From Dactylis glomerata (lineage: Eukaryota; Streptophyta; Magnoliopsida; Poales; Poaceae), in assembly GCA_007115705.1 (NCBI GenBank), contig QXEO01000170.1:2269570-2333569 (forward strand): a stretch of DNA of 64,000 nt, in the 5' to 3' direction. Shown one piece after another: positions 1 to 11,417 of the stretch. The translations under genes were made by a program, and so were the position numbers. How positions within the stretch are numbered: position 1 is the stretch's first letter; each line of letters begins with the position of its first letter. The notes beneath the pieces were generated by a model. It was not told the DNA's origin and did not search any database. It saw only the letters and a program-made list of their open reading frames with translations.

Positions 1-557
1 TGGTATGGTCTATGTATTATGTTGTAATGCCCAAGTGAATCTCATAGTGATCTTCATGACATGTACATGCATTGTTATGCATTCTTTATTTTGTCAATTG
101 CCCAACTGTAATTTGTTTACCTAGCATGTTATTTATCTTTATGGAGAGACACCTCTAGTGAACTATGGACCCCAGTCCATTTGTTTACATTTATATTACC
201 ATCTACTGCAAGCACTGTTTACTTTCCGCAAGTACTATTTTATTTCACTGCAAGCAAACACCTTTTCCCACACTATAAGTCTAATCCTTTGTTATCAGCA
301 AACCTGTGAGATTGACAACCTCACTGTAAGTTGGGGCAAAGTATTTTGGTTGTGTTGTGTGCAGGTTCTACGTTGATGCTGGCGTCGAAGCAACCACGCG
401 CCAGACTGTTTTCTGGCACCAGTTAGCAACAACTTTCAGGAGTGGTTTCTTTCTCCTACTGGTCGATTAGACCTTGGTTTCATACTGAGGGAAAACTTAC
501 TGTTGTGCTCATTATACCTTCCTCTTGGGGTTTCCCAACTGGTCCTTTGAGACATCA
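1..557 (+). mobile_element. Partial LTR (3' part) of a Gypsy-type retrotransposon, cut by the window edge
   Basis: The stretch aligns by eye with the 3' part of the LTRs at 2614-4253 and 18600-20240. Shared blocks include the ones around 'gtaatgcccaagtgaatctc', 'gagattgacaacctcactg' and 'ataccttcctcttggggt'. It ends in ...GACATCA at 557, matching the CATCA LTR terminus of the complete element. The copy is more diverged than those two LTRs are from each other, so it belongs to a related subfamily or an older insertion. Whether it is a 3' LTR or a solo LTR cannot be told, because its start lies outside the window. Confidence 0.75.
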
Positions 558-1737
558 TACGCCTCCTCTTCTTAGGCTGTTAGCTTGTTTCCTACTAGTC
601 TTAAGCCTTGTAGTGTTGCTCAATGCATGTGTTCTCTTGGGTCCCCTGGGTTTGGCTCCGTAGTATACAGATACGTTTGCGTCGCCACGAGTGCTGCTTC
701 CGGTGTTTTTGGCATGATATTGCCTTGCTCTTCGACCGACATGAAAGATGAGTTGAGATTTCTGGAGAGATTTCTTCTATCTGAGTGCTCGAGGTTATTG
801 ATTCGCGAGCCATGCCTGTTATGCCTTTTGTTGTTTGTATGTGATGCATTGCTGCGCACTTCGTGCAGAGCTGCGCTTGCTACAATTGTTGAGTCCCTTC
901 TTTTCTGTATTTTGCTTCTTTCCTTCGCCAGTTGTCTTCATTGTCGTCGAAGGGCGTAATGATACCCCAGAAGTACCTCTTTGCTTGCATCTGCTGGCAT
1001 GGCTGCACCATGCTTGATGGCTACTTTGATTGTGTTCCAAACTTTGGCTGATAGTCGAATTTTCGCTCTGTTTGCCAGGGAGTCTGCAGTATCTCCTTCC
1101 ACCACGTGATTTGCTCCTCTGGTCACGTTTGCTGGGTTTAGTTCTAGATTGTTGTTGTCGTCAAATTCTTCTGAGTTGTCTCCTATGATTGCGAGTATTT
1201 GATTGGTTGTCGAATTTGCCGCTAAGCTTGAGAGGGTAGTTTGGTTGTCCTCATGAAGCTCCAATCCTGTTTTCCATGTGTCTGTAGATTTGTTCGAGAG
1301 GTTGTCGCAACAGATCATGAAATCCTCTGACTACTCTTAAGTCAAGGTTCTCCATGGTTTTGTCAAGTTCTTCGATGTCTTCTATATTCTTCGTCGTTGT
1401 GAAGCTAACTGGCGAGTTTACCTTGCTAGAGGAGCCTACCGATGATTCTGATATGGCCATTGTTGTGGTTTTTTCTGCCGACGGATCCAATTTCGTCGGA
1501 TCTAAAAGGAGAATCGACCCCAAGGAGCCAACGCGAAAGTTTAGACTTTCTATCGTCAGGTCCATCTCTTGATCCAAACTTGCAAAGACCAGAGTCAGAG
1601 TTGGTGGATGAGGTTGAAAATCTACGGTTCCAAAGGATATCTGGTTTTCATCGACTTTCGAGTTGCTATTGGCTAAAAGTGAAAAAGCCGTCGAATTCAA
1701 GATTCCAACGCCCAAGATCCCCACGGTCGGCGCCAAT
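558..1737 (-). pseudogene. Gag-leader region of a minus-strand LTR retroelement (relic)
   Basis: Two overlapping minus-strand frames (1736-1251 and 1318-938) follow directly from the LTR at 1738-2075 and from a primer-binding-like stretch at 1721-1735 (TGGCGCCGACCGTGG on the minus strand). The second frame ends with a segment containing EVLLGYHYALRRQ, which resembles the leader of other grass LTR-element polyproteins. There is no protease, reverse transcriptase or integrase. The coding stretch is cut at 557 by the partial LTR, so that element probably inserted into this one. The two frames need a frameshift to join, so this is a relic. The function assignment rests on position and composition, not on a diagnostic domain. 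Confidence 0.5.
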
Positions 1738-2075
1738 TGACAAGGGTTAACTCGGCAATGTCCTAGATGAAAGACTTAGGTTTGGGGGAAGAAGGTGTCG
1801 GATGAACTCGAAGGTAAAGATCAGTCAAACAAGGTGAGGTTTGGTGTATCGAGAATAAGCGTGATACTCAATTGGCTCAATCTCAATCTGTCCTTGGTCG
1901 GCCTTCCTGGCCCCTTTATATAGGTGGCCAGGTCTCGAGGATCCGGTCGGGTTCAATACAAATTACAATGTCCATATACGATATCATCTGGTATTTCAAT
2001 ACATCTATGCTTAGGACTCTCTAACGGGCCCCAGGGGTACTAAGATAATGGGCCTTATTAGCTATACCCTTGTCA
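1738..2075 (-). repeat. 338-bp LTR of the minus-strand retroelement
   Basis: The ends form a perfect inverted repeat: TGACAAGGGT at 1738 and ACCCTTGTCA ending at 2075. A TATA-like 'tttatata' lies at about 1915-1922 on the plus strand, as expected for a short LTR promoter. In minus orientation it is the 5' LTR, followed by the primer site. The partner LTR is missing, so the element is truncated. Confidence 0.7.
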
Positions 2076-2139
2076 TCAGCGACAGGGCGCATCGTTGAGT
2101 CAGGAGGTAACCAGTTATCATTCTATGCATGTGTCGTTT

Positions 2140-2480
2140 TTCCTATACCATCCCATCATATAAGACCTTGTTTCAACCTATCTCGCCCATCGATGACGGA
2201 TCTCCAAATACTGGAGGGATGTGATCCAATTTGTGCCTCCAAAAATCCCCTTCTAGGAAATATACCGCTTTGAAAAAAAGAGCACTCAAAGTGTCCAGAT
2301 TTTTCAGTATTCTCTTGGCTTGCCATGCTAGCAATGCTAGATTGAAGATCTCAATATCGCGAAAGCCTAATTCCCCATTAGGCTTTGGTTGTTTCATTTG
2401 TTCCCATGAAACCCCACACGTCTTTCTCTTTCCATTGCGTCTTCGGTCTTCCCCACCAAAAGTTATGAACCAGGCCATTA
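2140..2480 (-). pseudogene. LINE reverse-transcriptase C-terminal fragment
   Basis: A minus-strand frame (2478-2173) carries the post-RT signature seen in plant L1-type LINEs: TFGGEDRRRNGKRKTCGVSW followed by GELGFRDIEIFNLALLAWQ. The same segment occurs in the larger LINE of this window (WWGCRDGERKPSWVSW, then GLGFRDIELFNLALLAKQ, near 32.7 kb). Only about 340 bp survive. Both ends are abrupt, with no poly-A tail. It is the target context next to which the complete LTR element inserted. Confidence 0.75.
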
Positions 2481-2613
2481 ATATGCTACCATATGCCTCT
2501 CTTGGTAACCTTAGGGATAACCACTTTTTCTGTTTGGTTCAGGGGATAGGTTAAGGGGATGAGGATATCCCCAACCACCTGGTTAGGGATAGCCACTTTT
2601 TCTATTTGGTTGT
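2481..2613. other. Short spacer between LINE scrap and LTR element, with 5-bp target duplication
   Basis: The spacer contains two similar stretches (ggataaccactttttctgtttggtt at about 2516 and ggatagccactttttctatttggtt at about 2587). It ends in GTTGT (2609-2613), which is repeated right after the 3' LTR at 20241-20245. No gene is present. Confidence 0.6.
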
Positions 2614-4253
2614 TGATACGTCTCTAACGTATCTATAATTTTTGATGCTCCATGCTTGTTTTCACACCATTTGCTTAGTGTTTTGTTACACTTCGTGGCA
2701 TTTTTATATGCATTTTTTTCCGGAACTAACCTATTAACGAGATGCCACAGTGCCAGTTTCCTGTTTTCTGCTATTTTTGTGTTTCAAAAAAAGTTACCAG
2801 GAAATATTCTCAGAATTGGACGAAACAAAGCCAGACGTCCAAAAATTTACCGGAGCTTCCAGAGAACCGAAAGGAGGATGGAGAGGAGCCACTGGTGGGC
2901 CACACCACTAGGGGCGCGGCCTAGGGCTGGCCCCGCCCCCCTGTGGTGAGCCCCACCAGGACCACTTCTGAACGCACCCCTTCACCTATAAAGAACCCCC
3001 CGATGGGAAAACCTAAATACCCGATCACTTTTCCAGAATACATCGCGATCCGCCGCCGCCGTCGACCCGAGATCGGGAGGGTCCAGAAGCTCTTCCTGGC
3101 ACCTGCCAGAGAGGGGAATTGCCACCGGAGATCTTCTTCATCGCCATGCTTGCCTCCGGCGCGATGAGTGTGTAGTCTACCTTGGACTATGGGTCCATAG
3201 CAGTAGCTAGTTGGTTGTATTCTCCACCATGTGCTTCATGTTTAGATCTCGTGAGCTGCTTTACATGATCGAGATCACCGTTATGTAATTCTACATGTTG
3301 TGTTTGTTGGGATCCGATGAATATTGGTATTATGATGATTTGATGTGCTGAATATTATCTTATGTTATCTCTATGTTGTTTATGATCTTGCATGCTCTCC
3401 GTTGTTAGTAGCTATCTTGGCCGAGTAGTTGCTAGTTACTCCAAGAGGGGGTATTTATGCTCGATAGTGGGTTCATGCCTCTATTTAATCTGGGGAGTGA
3501 CAGAAACCTCAAAGGTTGTAGATGTGCTATTGCTACTAGGGGGAAAACAACATTCATATGCTCAAGGGCATATGCTTTGTTTACATTACACACTTTGCTT
3601 AATGCAGTTATCTGTTGTTCGCAACTTAATACTTGTGGAGTTCTCGGATTGATTCGCCACAAGTGGATTATTAGTCATAGATGCAGTTGGATGGCGGTCT
3701 ATGTATCTTGTTGTAATGCCCAGAGTAAATCTCATAGTGATCCTCTTGACATATCACGTTGTCTTTATCTATCAATTGCCCAACTGTAATTTGTTACCTA
3801 GCATGTGTTATTTTATCTTATGGAGAGACACCACTAGTGAACTGTGGATCCCGGTCCTATTTCCAACATATTGCTATCACCTGTTTACTTTACTCGCACT
3901 GTCTACTTTACTCGCATATTACTATTGCTTTCCACTCGATACGCTCATCCTTTGTTTCAAGCAAACCGGTGAGATTGACAACCTCATCGTAAGTTGGGAG
4001 CAAAGTAGTTGGTTGTGTTGTGTGCAGGTTCCGAGTTGCTACTAGTTGAAGATGAGTCAACAAGAATCATTAACGACGCCCTTGTTGGAGTGTTAGTAGG
4101 CTAGGAAGCATCTCCTTCTGGAGTATTGACTTTTTCCTGGACTGACAAACCTTGGTTTCTTTCTGAGGGAAAAACTTGCTGCTGTGCTCATCATACCTTC
4201 CTCTTGGGATTCCCAACTGGACGGTGAAAAAATATCAACACCGCGCCGCATCA
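2614..4253 (+). repeat. 5' LTR of the complete retrotransposon
   Basis: It runs from TGATACGTCTCTAACG at 2614 to GCGCCGCATCA at 4253. It is nearly collinear with 18600-20240 with scattered substitutions and small indels, as expected of a pair that was identical at insertion. A 'cctataaag' promoter-like word lies near 2985, followed by a C-rich leader. Confidence 0.9.
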
Positions 4254-4264
4254 AGACATTTTTC

Positions 4265-4282
4265 TGGCGCCGTTGCCGGGGA
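4265..4282 (+). other. Primer-binding site complementary to tRNA-Asp 3' end
   Basis: TGGCGCCGTTGCCGGGGA begins 11 nt after the LTR end. It is the complement of the 3' terminus of plant tRNA-Asp(GUC) as I know it. The same 18-mer occurs on the minus strand at 39721-39738 for the second LTR element. Confidence 0.85.
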
Positions 4283-4437
4283 AAAAGAAGACTTCTGCAA
4301 GGGGAGTTTCGCACGCACATCCTTTACTTTGTTTTAGTTTTGCTTTTACTTTATTTTTACTTGCATCGTTTTATCAAAAACACAAAAAATTAGTTTCCTT
4401 TATAGTTGTTTTACTTGTGTGCTTTTAGTTTGCTAGA

Positions 4438-6499
4438 ATGGCTACTCCTGAAAACACCAAGTTGTGTGACTTTACTAGCATGAATAATAGTGATTTTATC
4501 TGCACTCCTATTGCGCCACCTGCTCCTGCTGCAAATTTTTATGAGATTAAGCCTGCGTTGTTGAACCTTGTTATGAAAGAGCAATTTTCTGGTGCTAGTA
4601 CTGATGATGCTGTAGCTCATCTCAACAATTTTGTTGAGCTATGTTGAGATGCAAATGTATGAGAATGTTGATGGTGATATTATTAAGCTTAAGTTGTTTC
4701 CTTTTTCTTTGAGAGGAAAAGCTAAGGATTGGTTGCTGTCTTTGCCTAAAAATAGTATTGATTCATGGGCTAAGTGTAAGGATGCTTTTATTGGTAGATA
4801 CTATCCTCCTGCTAAGATTATAGCTTTGCGTAGCAATATTATGAAGTTTAGTCAGTTTGGTAATGAACATGTTGCTCAAGCTTGGGAAAGAATGAAATCT
4901 ATGATAAAGAATTTTCCCACTCATGGACTGACTACTTGGATGATTGTTCAAACTTTTTATGCAGGACTGAATTTTTCTTCAAGGAACCTATTGGATTCAG
5001 CTGCTGGAGGCACTTTATGTCCCTTACCTTGGGCGCCGCAACTAAGCTTTTCAACAATATGATGGTAAATTACTCTGAATGGCACACCGAGAGAGCTCCA
5101 CAAGGTAAGAAGGTAAATTCTGTTGAGGAAACCTCTTCCTTGAGGGATAAGATTGATGCTATTATGCTTATGCTTTCTAATGATAGGACTCATGTTGATC
5201 CTAATAATGTTCCTTTGGCCTCTTTGGTTGCTCAAGAAGAGCATGTTGATGTAAACTTCATTAGAAATAATAATTTCAACAACAATGCTTATAGGAACAA
5301 TTTTGCTAGTAACAATTATAGGCCGTATCCTTCTACCAATGGTAATGGTTATGGTAACTCTTATGGTAATTCCTCCAACAACACTAGGGCCGCGCCCTCC
5401 GAGCTTGAGGTTATGCTCAAGGACTTCATCGGTAAGCAAAATGCTTTTAACAAGTCTGTTGAGGAAAAGTTAGGCAAAATTGATATTCTTGCTTCCAAAG
5501 TTGATAGCCTTGCTCATGATGTTGAACTTCTAAAATTAAAAATGTTGCCTAATGATGTGAAGGAGAACAATCCTTTTGCCACTGCTAATGCTATCCAAGT
5601 TAGAATTGATGAAAATATTAGGATGCTAGCAGAATTGCATGCCAGGTGGGAAAGAGAAGATGAGATGGCTAGAAAGATGAAGGTATGTACCATTACTACT
5701 TCTAATGATGTTATTCCAAATGCTAGCAATCCTCTTACTTTGATTGGTGTAGAGAAAACTCCTACTCCTAGTGTTAAAAGCCTAAAATAGCAAAAACTTT
5801 TTCTCAAAAGAGTGCTGAAATTTTTCGGAGTGTAGGAGATGATAGCTCTATTTCCTTTAATGATTTTGATGTTGATGGCTGCAATATATCTGAAGTTATT
5901 TTGTTCTTGCAAAAGCTTGCTTTGACTCCCAATGCTAGTTCTTTAAATGTTGCTTTTACTAAGCATATTACCAATGCTCTTATGAAAATTAGGGATGAAA
6001 AGTTGAAGCAAAAAGCTTCTATTCCCAAGAAATTAGAAGATGGTTGGGAACCCATCATTGAAATATATGTTAATGGTTTTGATTGCCATGCTTTATGTGA
6101 TCTAGGTGCTAGTATTTCTATTATGCCTAGAAAAGTTTATAACATGCTTGATTTACCACCGCTTGAAAAGTGTTATTATGATGTTCCTATTGCTGATGTT
6201 GCCAAGAAAAAACCTTTGGGAAGGATTAATGATGTTCTTATTATGGTTAACAATAACCTTGTTCCCGTTGATTTCTTGTCATGGATGTTGAATGCAATGC
6301 TTCATGTCCTATTATTTTGGGAAGACCTTTTCTTCGAACTGTAGCTGCCATCATTGATATGAGAGAAGGCACCATCAAATATCAATTTCCACTCAAGAAA
6401 GGTATGGAACACTTCCCTAGAAAGAGAAAGAAATTACTTTTTGACTCTATTCTTAGAGTAAATTATGAGCTTGATGCTTCATCACTTGATATTATTTGA
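4438..6499 (+). pseudogene. gag-protease relic of the LTR element
   Basis: The reading begins at ATG 4438. It carries a retrotransposon gag domain (around 4690-4960; signatures LRGKAKDWL and AWERMKSMIKNFP), an Asn/Gly/Tyr-rich linker (about 5260-5390) and a coiled segment. It ends with an aspartic protease region around 6060-6370 whose active-site motif is DLGAS, followed by the ILGRPFL flap-side motif. The frame is broken at about 4640, about 5030, about 5780 and about 6285, so no continuous polyprotein is made. A CCHC zinc knuckle is not evident. The frame ends at TGA 6497-6499 without entering RT. This is a decayed copy of a gag-pro-only element. Confidence 0.8.
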
Positions 6500-9060
6500 T
6501 TCGCACTTTCTGCGCCTAGCTCAAAGGCGTTAAAGAAAAGCACTCTTGGGAGATAACCCAATGTTTTTACTTTCAGTACTTTTTCTTTTATTTGAGTCTC
6601 GGAAGTTATTACTACTGTAATAACTGCTCCTTATCCTTTTTATTTCGTTTTTGTGCCAAGAGAAGCCTCTAATTTGAGTGAGGTAAGATTTGGAGATGTT
6701 GCTGTCCAGAAACTGTTTTCGGTGCTGCACCGTAAACATTCCTGAAAATTCTCTATATATATTTTGGACCTGCGATTTCTTGTGCATATTCCCCAGGTTA
6801 TATCCAAACTTTCATTATTTGAACACTTTTTGATTTGAGCAACAAAAAACCCTCTAAAAATTCGACCTTTGTCAGCTGTTCTGTTTTGACAGATTTCTGC
6901 CATTATTTGTGTTTGTCGCTTTATCGCTTTCTTTTTTAGTTCTTTTGATCACGAAACTTTTGGGGAAGTTGCTACACTAGTATATGCTTTATATGTGGTG
7001 GTTTTGAGTTGAAACCTGAAGCAAAAAGGGGTGATTCAATGTTATGCTTACACTAATGTTGCTAATAGATTTGTGTTTAGTTTTGTATGAAGGAAGTTTT
7101 GAAGTGTAGGGATTGGAGAATGATGAGATGAGTTGAAGAATGGACAAAAGCTCAAGCTTGGGGATGCCCATGTCACCACAAGAAATATCCAATAAGTACA
7201 AGTGTCAAATCTTGGGGATGCCCCCGAGGCACCCCTTCTTCATCGGCAAAAATCAGGTCACCTTTCAAAACACTATATTTTTATTGATTCATGCATTATG
7301 CATTTTTCTTGGAGCGTCAGTTGTTTTTAGTTTTCAGTTTTGTTTAGTTTTGTTTGCTGCAATAAATGGTTGGACCCCAACAAATTTCTTTTGGAGAAAT
7401 TGCCTTGCTTTTCATTTGCCAAGAACACTCCGTTTTCACTCTTATCGTTTCAACGAGTTTCTTCTTTTTCTAGAACTGCGTTTAGCTTTCATTTTTCGCC
7501 TTGATTTTTATTCAGATCTTGTTATACCTTTTTATCAAGGTGTATTTTGACCTCTGGTCTATGTTGGTTTTCATCAAAAGAGTTGTTTATAAAAAGTTTG
7601 AATGGTGTTGGAAAAGAGAAAAAAGCTTTATGCAAAAAAAGTGGTACAAGAAGGAGCTTATGTAGACTGCGGCCTAGGCTTTTGCATGTCGTGCTTGATG
7701 TCTTTTTGATAGTATGCTTAGTGGTTTTGCTGTAGCATGACTTGTCTCAAATGACTGAGATTACTTAATGAGCCTTTGAAAAAAGCATGCGTTGTTTTAA
7801 TTATTTGGAAGCATTATTTTGGTTTTATCCTTTGATGCTTTATTTGGGTTGACTTGGCGCATGCTCACACATGTTAGACTCATACAAAGTCGCCATTGCC
7901 TCTATGATCATTTAGTTTTTTTACTTTTGATGCCATCTTATGCTTCTTTTAATGTCGCTTTGTCTCTATGCATGATTATGGCCGTTATTGCTCTCTTAGT
8001 TGGTCGCTCCCAGTCTTTTGCTTGCCCTCATTTTGTACTGAGTATGAGCTCTACTCGTGCATCCAAGTCCTAAAACCAAGTTGTTCCAAAGTGTCCACCA
8101 TACATACCTATTAGCAATTTGCGATTCCAAAGTACATTTGACTTGCTTTTATCTATCCTTCAAATTAAACTCTTTTGGTGTTATGCGAAAATTAGTTAGT
8201 AAAGCTCTCACGAACCGAATGGCACACTTTACTTTTCTCGTTTTAAAATTTTGACATTGTGGCTCTCTTATGTTGAGTTGTTATGCTTGCAAGTTGTAAG
8301 TTGGAAATTAGCCCAGCTATGTCGTCATGGGGCAAGCTTTCAACATTGCACTATCTTTCATTTGAGTTGATATCGTGATCTTTTGTTTATGAATACTCGT
8401 GGTGTGAAATGAATTGGGAATCTTGCGGGATCATGGAGTTTGTATACGTGTTAGAGAAAGGCCTGGGCCGCTAATCTAAGCCATGCATAATTCATGGTGG
8501 AAATTTACAGCATGCCCATAGTGAACATTCGACGACGCATCTCACAATAAAAAGCTATACCAATGGTAAATAAAAGAGATGCCGAGGTGTTCATTATCTG
8601 TTTGTCCTGTCATTTTGATATGGGCTTATTCCATGTCATCGGGCACGAAGGTACCCCGTTGGCGGTTCTCGATGATACGTGTATACTTACAATGACAAGA
8701 GCTTGCTTGGGACTCTAAGTAAAGTAGCATGAGGTTTGGGTATTCGTACTTCACGGGACACGAGGTTTTCAACTTATGATTTGTCAAGCATATGCATCAT
8801 AAGTGTACTCGCATTAACTTTAACCATTCAAGATGCTTATGATGGGGGCAATGAGAGCTCAAAGCCGGTAAGTACCATAATTTTTGAGGGTTTATAAAAC
8901 TTGCAATCACTGCTTCCCTCCGCGAAGGGCCTTTCTTTTACTTTTATGTTGAGTCTCCACCTTCTATCTTTATGCACCGTTAAGAGAGCATAGTTGTCAT
9001 TCTGAGTATAATGTGCATTATCCCAAAGTTTTCATTGATTGATTCATATTGTTGGTTTCA
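6500..9060 (+). other. Non-coding 3' internal domain of the LTR element (first part)
   Basis: No supported gene is present. The stretch is T-rich and contains paired 'cttggggatgcc' words near 7157 and 7212. It is the reverse complement, with moderate divergence, of about 36.2-38.4 kb in the second LTR element. That conservation between two elements with different LTRs marks it as a shared structural domain and not random filler. The CACTA insertion splits it after TCA (9058-9060), and it resumes at 18221. Confidence 0.75.
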
Positions 9061-9084
9061 CACTAGTAGAAAACGGGCCTTTGG

Positions 9085-9302
9085 CTAGGACCCTTTAGTC
9101 CCGGCCTCCATCTGGGCCGGGACTAAAGGCCCGGCCACGTCGCCCGAAATTCGCCAGCCGCCCGGGAGGCTTTAGTCCCGGCCCGTAACGACGCTTTAGT
9201 CCCGGTTTGAGACACAAACCGGGACTAAAGGGCCATGCGCTGGGCGGCCCACATGTGCGCACCCTTTAGTCCCGGTTTGTGTCTCAAACCGGGACTAAAG
9301 TC
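9085..9302. repeat. Left subterminal repeat cluster of the CACTA element
   Basis: About seven copies of the 11-12-bp word CTTTAGTCCCGG occur in both orientations, several paired as hairpins (for example CCCGGTTTGAG...CAAACCGGG). Such clusters bind the element-encoded protein in the En/Spm superfamily. The binding role here is inferred from family knowledge. Confidence 0.85.
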
Positions 9303-9309
9303 CTCTGCC

Positions 9310-9320
9310 TATATATATGG
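9310..9320 (+). promoter_or_regulatory. TATA-like box for the transposase gene
   Basis: TATATATATGG lies just downstream of the subterminal repeats and about 300 bp before the transposase start, with a pyrimidine-rich leader after it. Promoter assignment is by position only. Confidence 0.5.
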
Positions 9321-9617
9321 CAGCCCCTGCAGCCCCTCTCTCCCCTCTTGCATTTTTTTGGATGAAAGGTGTGAGTGTGTGCTAGCTCTCCTTTTTGCTT
9401 GGATGCACTAGAGGTGTTTGTTGAAATGTTTGTTAGAGCGATGCCGCTTCAGTTCACCGAACACAACTACGATATGAGGTGCCCGAGCCACGCTTAAGCC
9501 TCTTCCTCTTTATTTCCACTTATTCTAAAAGGTTAGCAACTATATTTCCTTGTTTAGACCGTGCGGTACTAATTTTTAGGATCGTGATTGTGTTTGATAT
9601 ACTGTTGCATAACGCAG

Positions 9618-11417
9618 ATGAGCCATCCATGGATGTACGGTGATCGACGCACCGCCGCTTACAGAGAAGGCGTGCATTCTTTTCGAGATGCGGCCGATGC
9701 GAACAAGCATGGTGGTGGCTATATGTTTTGTCCATGTGTTGAATGTCGGAATGAGAAGGACTACACTTCCTCAAGAGTCATTCAGAGCCACCTGCTTCGG
9801 TCCGGTTTTATGTCGGGCTATAATGTTTGGACCAAGCACGGAGAAAGAGGGGTTATGATGGAAGACGACGATGAAGAAGAAGATAACGATGATGACAACT
9901 ACCGATCTATGTTCCCTGAGTATGCTGATACCACAATGGAAGACAATGAAGAAGAAGATCAGGGTGCAGAACGGGAACCAGATGAGCCCGCTGATGATCT
10001 TGGCCGGGTCATTTCTGAAGCACGGCGAGGCTGCGACACAGAAAAGGAGAGGTTGCAGTTCGAGCAGATGTTACAGGACCACAACAAATTGTTGTACCCA
10101 ACTTGTGAAGATGGCCAGAAGAAGCTGGGTAGCACACTGGAATTGCTGAAGTGGAAGGCAGAGACCGGTGTGACTGACTCGTCATTCGAAAAGTTGCTGG
10201 TACTGATGAAGAAGATGCTTCCAAGAAAGAACGAATTGCCCGCCAGCACGTACGAAGCAAAGAAGCTTGTCTGCCCTCTAGGATTAGACGTGCAGAAGAT
10301 ACATGCATGCCCTAATGACTGCATCCTCTACCGCGGTGAGAAGTATGAGAATATGGATAAATGCCCGGTATGCACTGCATTGCGGTATAAGATCAGAAAA
10401 GATGACCCTGGTGAGATTGAGGGCGAGCCACCCAGGAAGAGGGTTCCTGCCAAGGTGATGTGGTATGCTCCTATAATACCACGGTTGAAACGTCTGTTCA
10501 GAAATAAAGATCATGCGAAGTTGTTGCGATGGCACATGGAAGATCGTATGAAAGACGATAAGTTGAGGCACCCCGCCGATGGTCGGCAGTGGAGAAAAAT
10601 CGAGAGAGAGTTCCCGAGATTTGCAGGTGATGCAAGGAACTTATGGTTTGGTCTGAGTACAGATGGCATGAATCCTTTTGGGGAGCAGAGTTGCAGTCAC
10701 AGCACCTGGCCCGTTACTCTATGTATCTATAACCTTCCTCCTTGGTTGTGCATGAAGCGGAAGTTTATTATGATGCCAGTGCTTATCCAAGGTCCAAAGC
10801 AACCCGGCAACGACATTGATGTGTACCTAAGGCCATTAGTTGATGAACTTTTACAGCTGTGGGCCGAACCAGGTGTACGTGTGTGGGACGAGCACAAACA
10901 AGAGGAATTTGACCTTCGAGCGTTGCTTTTCGTAACCATCAATGATTGGCCTGCTCTTAGTAACATTTCAGGACAGTCAAACAAGGGATACAATGCATGC
11001 ACGCACTGTTTAGATCAGACAGAAAGTATATATCTGGACAAGTGTAGGAAGAATGTGTACCCGTACAATCGTCGTTTTCTTCCGCCCAAGCATCCCTTAA
11101 AGAAAAAAGGCAAGCATTTCAATGGCAAGGCAGAACCCCGGGGGAAGCCTGTCATCCGTACTGGTGCTGAAGTATTTGATATGTCTACAAAAACGAGAAA
11201 AAGAAATCAGCAAAAGAAGACATCGTCCGATGAGCCAAAGCGGCACATAGTTCTTTCAGGGAAAAGAAACATCGTGGGAGTAGATGACAAGACAGACATG
11301 TCAATAGATTATAATAAGTTTCATGAAATTTCGCCCTTCAAAGTGAAGACTGACCCAAGCATCCTACTGAATGATGAAGATTCTCCATGGCTACGACCCA
11401 GAAGAAAACAGAAATAA
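9618..11417 (+). CDS. CACTA transposase (Transposase-assoc + TNP2 domains), apparently truncated
   Basis: The protein is about 599 residues if started at ATG 9618, which directly follows a splice-acceptor-like 'aacgcag'; family proteins begin MSHPWMYG as here. Residues 1-75 form the transposase-associated domain with its Cys-rich HGGGYMFCPCVECRN motif. Residues 80-115 are strongly acidic. From about residue 200 to 520 lies the TNP2 domain, with HACPNDCILYRGE, CPVCTALRY, a DGMNPFG motif and LPPWLCMKRKFIMMPVLIQGPKQPGNDIDVYL. TNP2 proteins bind subterminal repeats and catalyse excision. After ...GAEVFDM the usual downstream region is absent. Instead a basic tail follows, containing SGKRNIVGVDDKTD, which resembles the distal end of family members. 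An internal deletion is inferred, so the enzyme is probably defective. No introns are needed in this part. Confidence 0.88.
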   Translation: MSHPWMYGDRRTAAYREGVHSFRDAADANKHGGGYMFCPCVECRNEKDYTSSRVIQSHLLRSGFMSGYNVWTKHGERGVMMEDDDEEEDNDDDNYRSMFPEYADTTMEDNEEEDQGAEREPDEPADDLGRVISEARRGCDTEKERLQFEQMLQDHNKLLYPTCEDGQKKLGSTLELLKWKAETGVTDSSFEKLLVLMKKMLPRKNELPASTYEAKKLVCPLGLDVQKIHACPNDCILYRGEKYENMDKCPVCTALRYKIRKDDPGEIEGEPPRKRVPAKVMWYAPIIPRLKRLFRNKDHAKLLRWHMEDRMKDDKLRHPADGRQWRKIEREFPRFAGDARNLWFGLSTDGMNPFGEQSCSHSTWPVTLCIYNLPPWLCMKRKFIMMPVLIQGPKQPGNDIDVYLRPLVDELLQLWAEPGVRVWDEHKQEEFDLRALLFVTINDWPALSNISGQSNKGYNACTHCLDQTESIYLDKCRKNVYPYNRRFLPPKHPLKKKGKHFNGKAEPRGKPVIRTGAEVFDMSTKTRKRNQQKKTSSDEPKRHIVLSGKRNIVGVDDKTDMSIDYNKFHEISPFKVKTDPSILLNDEDSPWLRPRRKQK

